Assembly (NCBI GenBank): GCA_031287285.1
Contig: JAITTC010000060.1
Coordinates: 1 to 13,667, forward strand
DNA: 13,667 nt
Direction of reading: 5' to 3'
Origin: Christensenellaceae bacterium
Lineage (GTDB): Bacteria > Bacillota > Clostridia > Christensenellales > UBA1750
Shown: one piece after another, positions 13,025 through 13,667 of the stretch
Numbering within the stretch: position 1 is the first letter of the stretch
How the letters are laid out: every line of letters starts with the position of its first letter
Program-made: the position numbers and the translations under genes
The notes under the pieces: generated by a model
Told to the model about the DNA's origin: nothing
What the model saw: only the letters and a program-made list of their open reading frames with translations
The model's database searches: none

Positions 13025-13667
13025 TCAGCGGAAGCGATAGACCGCCTTTTCGTGCCGCTTGCGGTAAAAAAGGCTTAAAAATGCGTAAAAGATGCCGAAG
13101 GCAAGCCCTGCGCAGCAAAGGCCCAGGATGGTCTTTGGTAGGGGCGGCAGATCGGGCAGCGAGGCAGCGGCAAGCCCTGCCAGGCAGGCTGCCGCGGCGC
13201 TGATGATGGAGGGCGAGGCCGCGTGGATGACGGCCAGCAAGGCGTTTGAGCGCAGCGCGCAGGCGCGCAGCAGGGCATAGACGCGGGTAAGGCAGGTCAG
13301 GAGCGTGGAAATGGAGATGACCAGGATGAGCCCCCGAAGGCCGAGGCGCGGAACGAGCCAAAGCGTGAGGGAAAGGCGCAGGATCGAGTCCCCAATCTCG
13401 ACATAGAGACAGAGCCGCTGGCGCCCGATGCCCTTTAAGAGGGCATCCGCGATGGAATCGAGATAGAGCAGCGGCAGGATCGGCGCGAGCGAAAGAAGGA
13501 GCGTCGCCGCCTGGGCCGAGCGATAAAGGCTCAGCATCAGGGGTGAGGCGAGGGAAACGAACACGGCCAGGGCGAGCATCGAAAAGGCCATGGTCGAAAC
13601 GAGGGTGAGCTTGACGTTTTCGCGCAGGCGCTGCCGATCGCCCTGGGCATAAAGCCGTGCCACGGCC
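13025..13667 (-). CDS. Polysaccharide flippase, MATE/SpoVB-like (C-terminal part, runs off the window)
   Basis: Only the last ~213 residues are inside the window; the gene continues beyond 13667. The fragment is an integral membrane protein with alternating hydrophobic helices. The pattern ARLYAQGDRQRLRENVKLTL, then LLKGIGRQRLCLYVEIGDSILR and LVPRLGLRGLILVISISTLL, is that of the polysaccharide biosynthesis C-terminal domain of the MOP superfamily, which includes SpoVB and lipid-linked oligosaccharide flippases. It would move lipid-linked sugars across the cytoplasmic membrane. SpoVB itself acts in spore cortex synthesis; an ordinary envelope flippase is equally possible. It ends with a basic tail (YRKRHEKAVYRFR) and a TGA stop, showing that TGA terminates genes here. 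Confidence 0.85.
   Translation of the reverse strand, partial: AVARLYAQGDRQRLRENVKLTLVSTMAFSMLALAVFVSLASPLMLSLYRSAQAATLLLSLAPILPLLYLDSIADALLKGIGRQRLCLYVEIGDSILRLSLTLWLVPRLGLRGLILVISISTLLTCLTRVYALLRACALRSNALLAVIHAASPSIISAAAACLAGLAAASLPDLPPLPKTILGLCCAGLAFGIFYAFLSLFYRKRHEKAVYRFR

Overview
The window is a high-GC chromosomal segment that looks like a spore-forming Bacillota of the class Clostridia. The evidence is a ytfI-ytfJ sporulation pair, a tRNA-Phe T-box leader in front of pheST, zapA directly after pheT, a SpoVB/MATE-type flippase, and Firmicutes-style promoters and terminators. I found no CRISPR array, rRNA, tRNA, transposase or phage gene. The genus cannot be read from the sequence.

Layout, left to right. 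Bases 1-796 are non-coding and full of copies of an imperfect palindromic repeat (outer arms CGTCATTGCGA / TCGCAATGACG, inner arms GCAATCCAGC / GCTGGATTGC). A minus-strand operon follows: a PfkB-family sugar-phosphate kinase (3060-2134) and homoserine dehydrogenase (2120-894), with a promoter near 3091 and a terminator at 797-839. A second repeat cluster lies at 3202-3535. Bases 3550-5539 hold a tandem duplication: terminator, secreted SH3b protein, promoter and the 5' end of ytfI occur twice, 1336 bp apart, with a third repeat cluster at the junction. The first ytfI copy is only a 121-bp stub.

On the plus strand come ytfI (DUF2953), ytfJ/gerW, a T-box promoter and leader with a Phe (TTC) specifier, pheS, pheT, a probable separate promoter, zapA and a strong terminator. 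Bases 10685-10888 hold no gene but several hairpins. A minus-strand, AT-richer hypothetical gene (11368-10889) encodes a two-helix membrane protein with a possible PH-like cytoplasmic domain. Bases 11420-11989 hold hairpins but no convincing gene. At the right edge, on the minus strand, are an NAD-dependent epimerase whose conserved C-terminus is cut off by an in-frame TGA, and upstream of it the C-terminal part of a polysaccharide flippase that runs off the window.

Most genes are housekeeping: amino-acid synthesis, Phe-tRNA charging, division, sporulation and envelope. I see no multi-gene system of unknown function. The less ordinary features are the duplication with a repeat/ytfI microhomology junction, the modular palindromic repeats, the severed epimerase tail and two hairpin-rich gene-free stretches.
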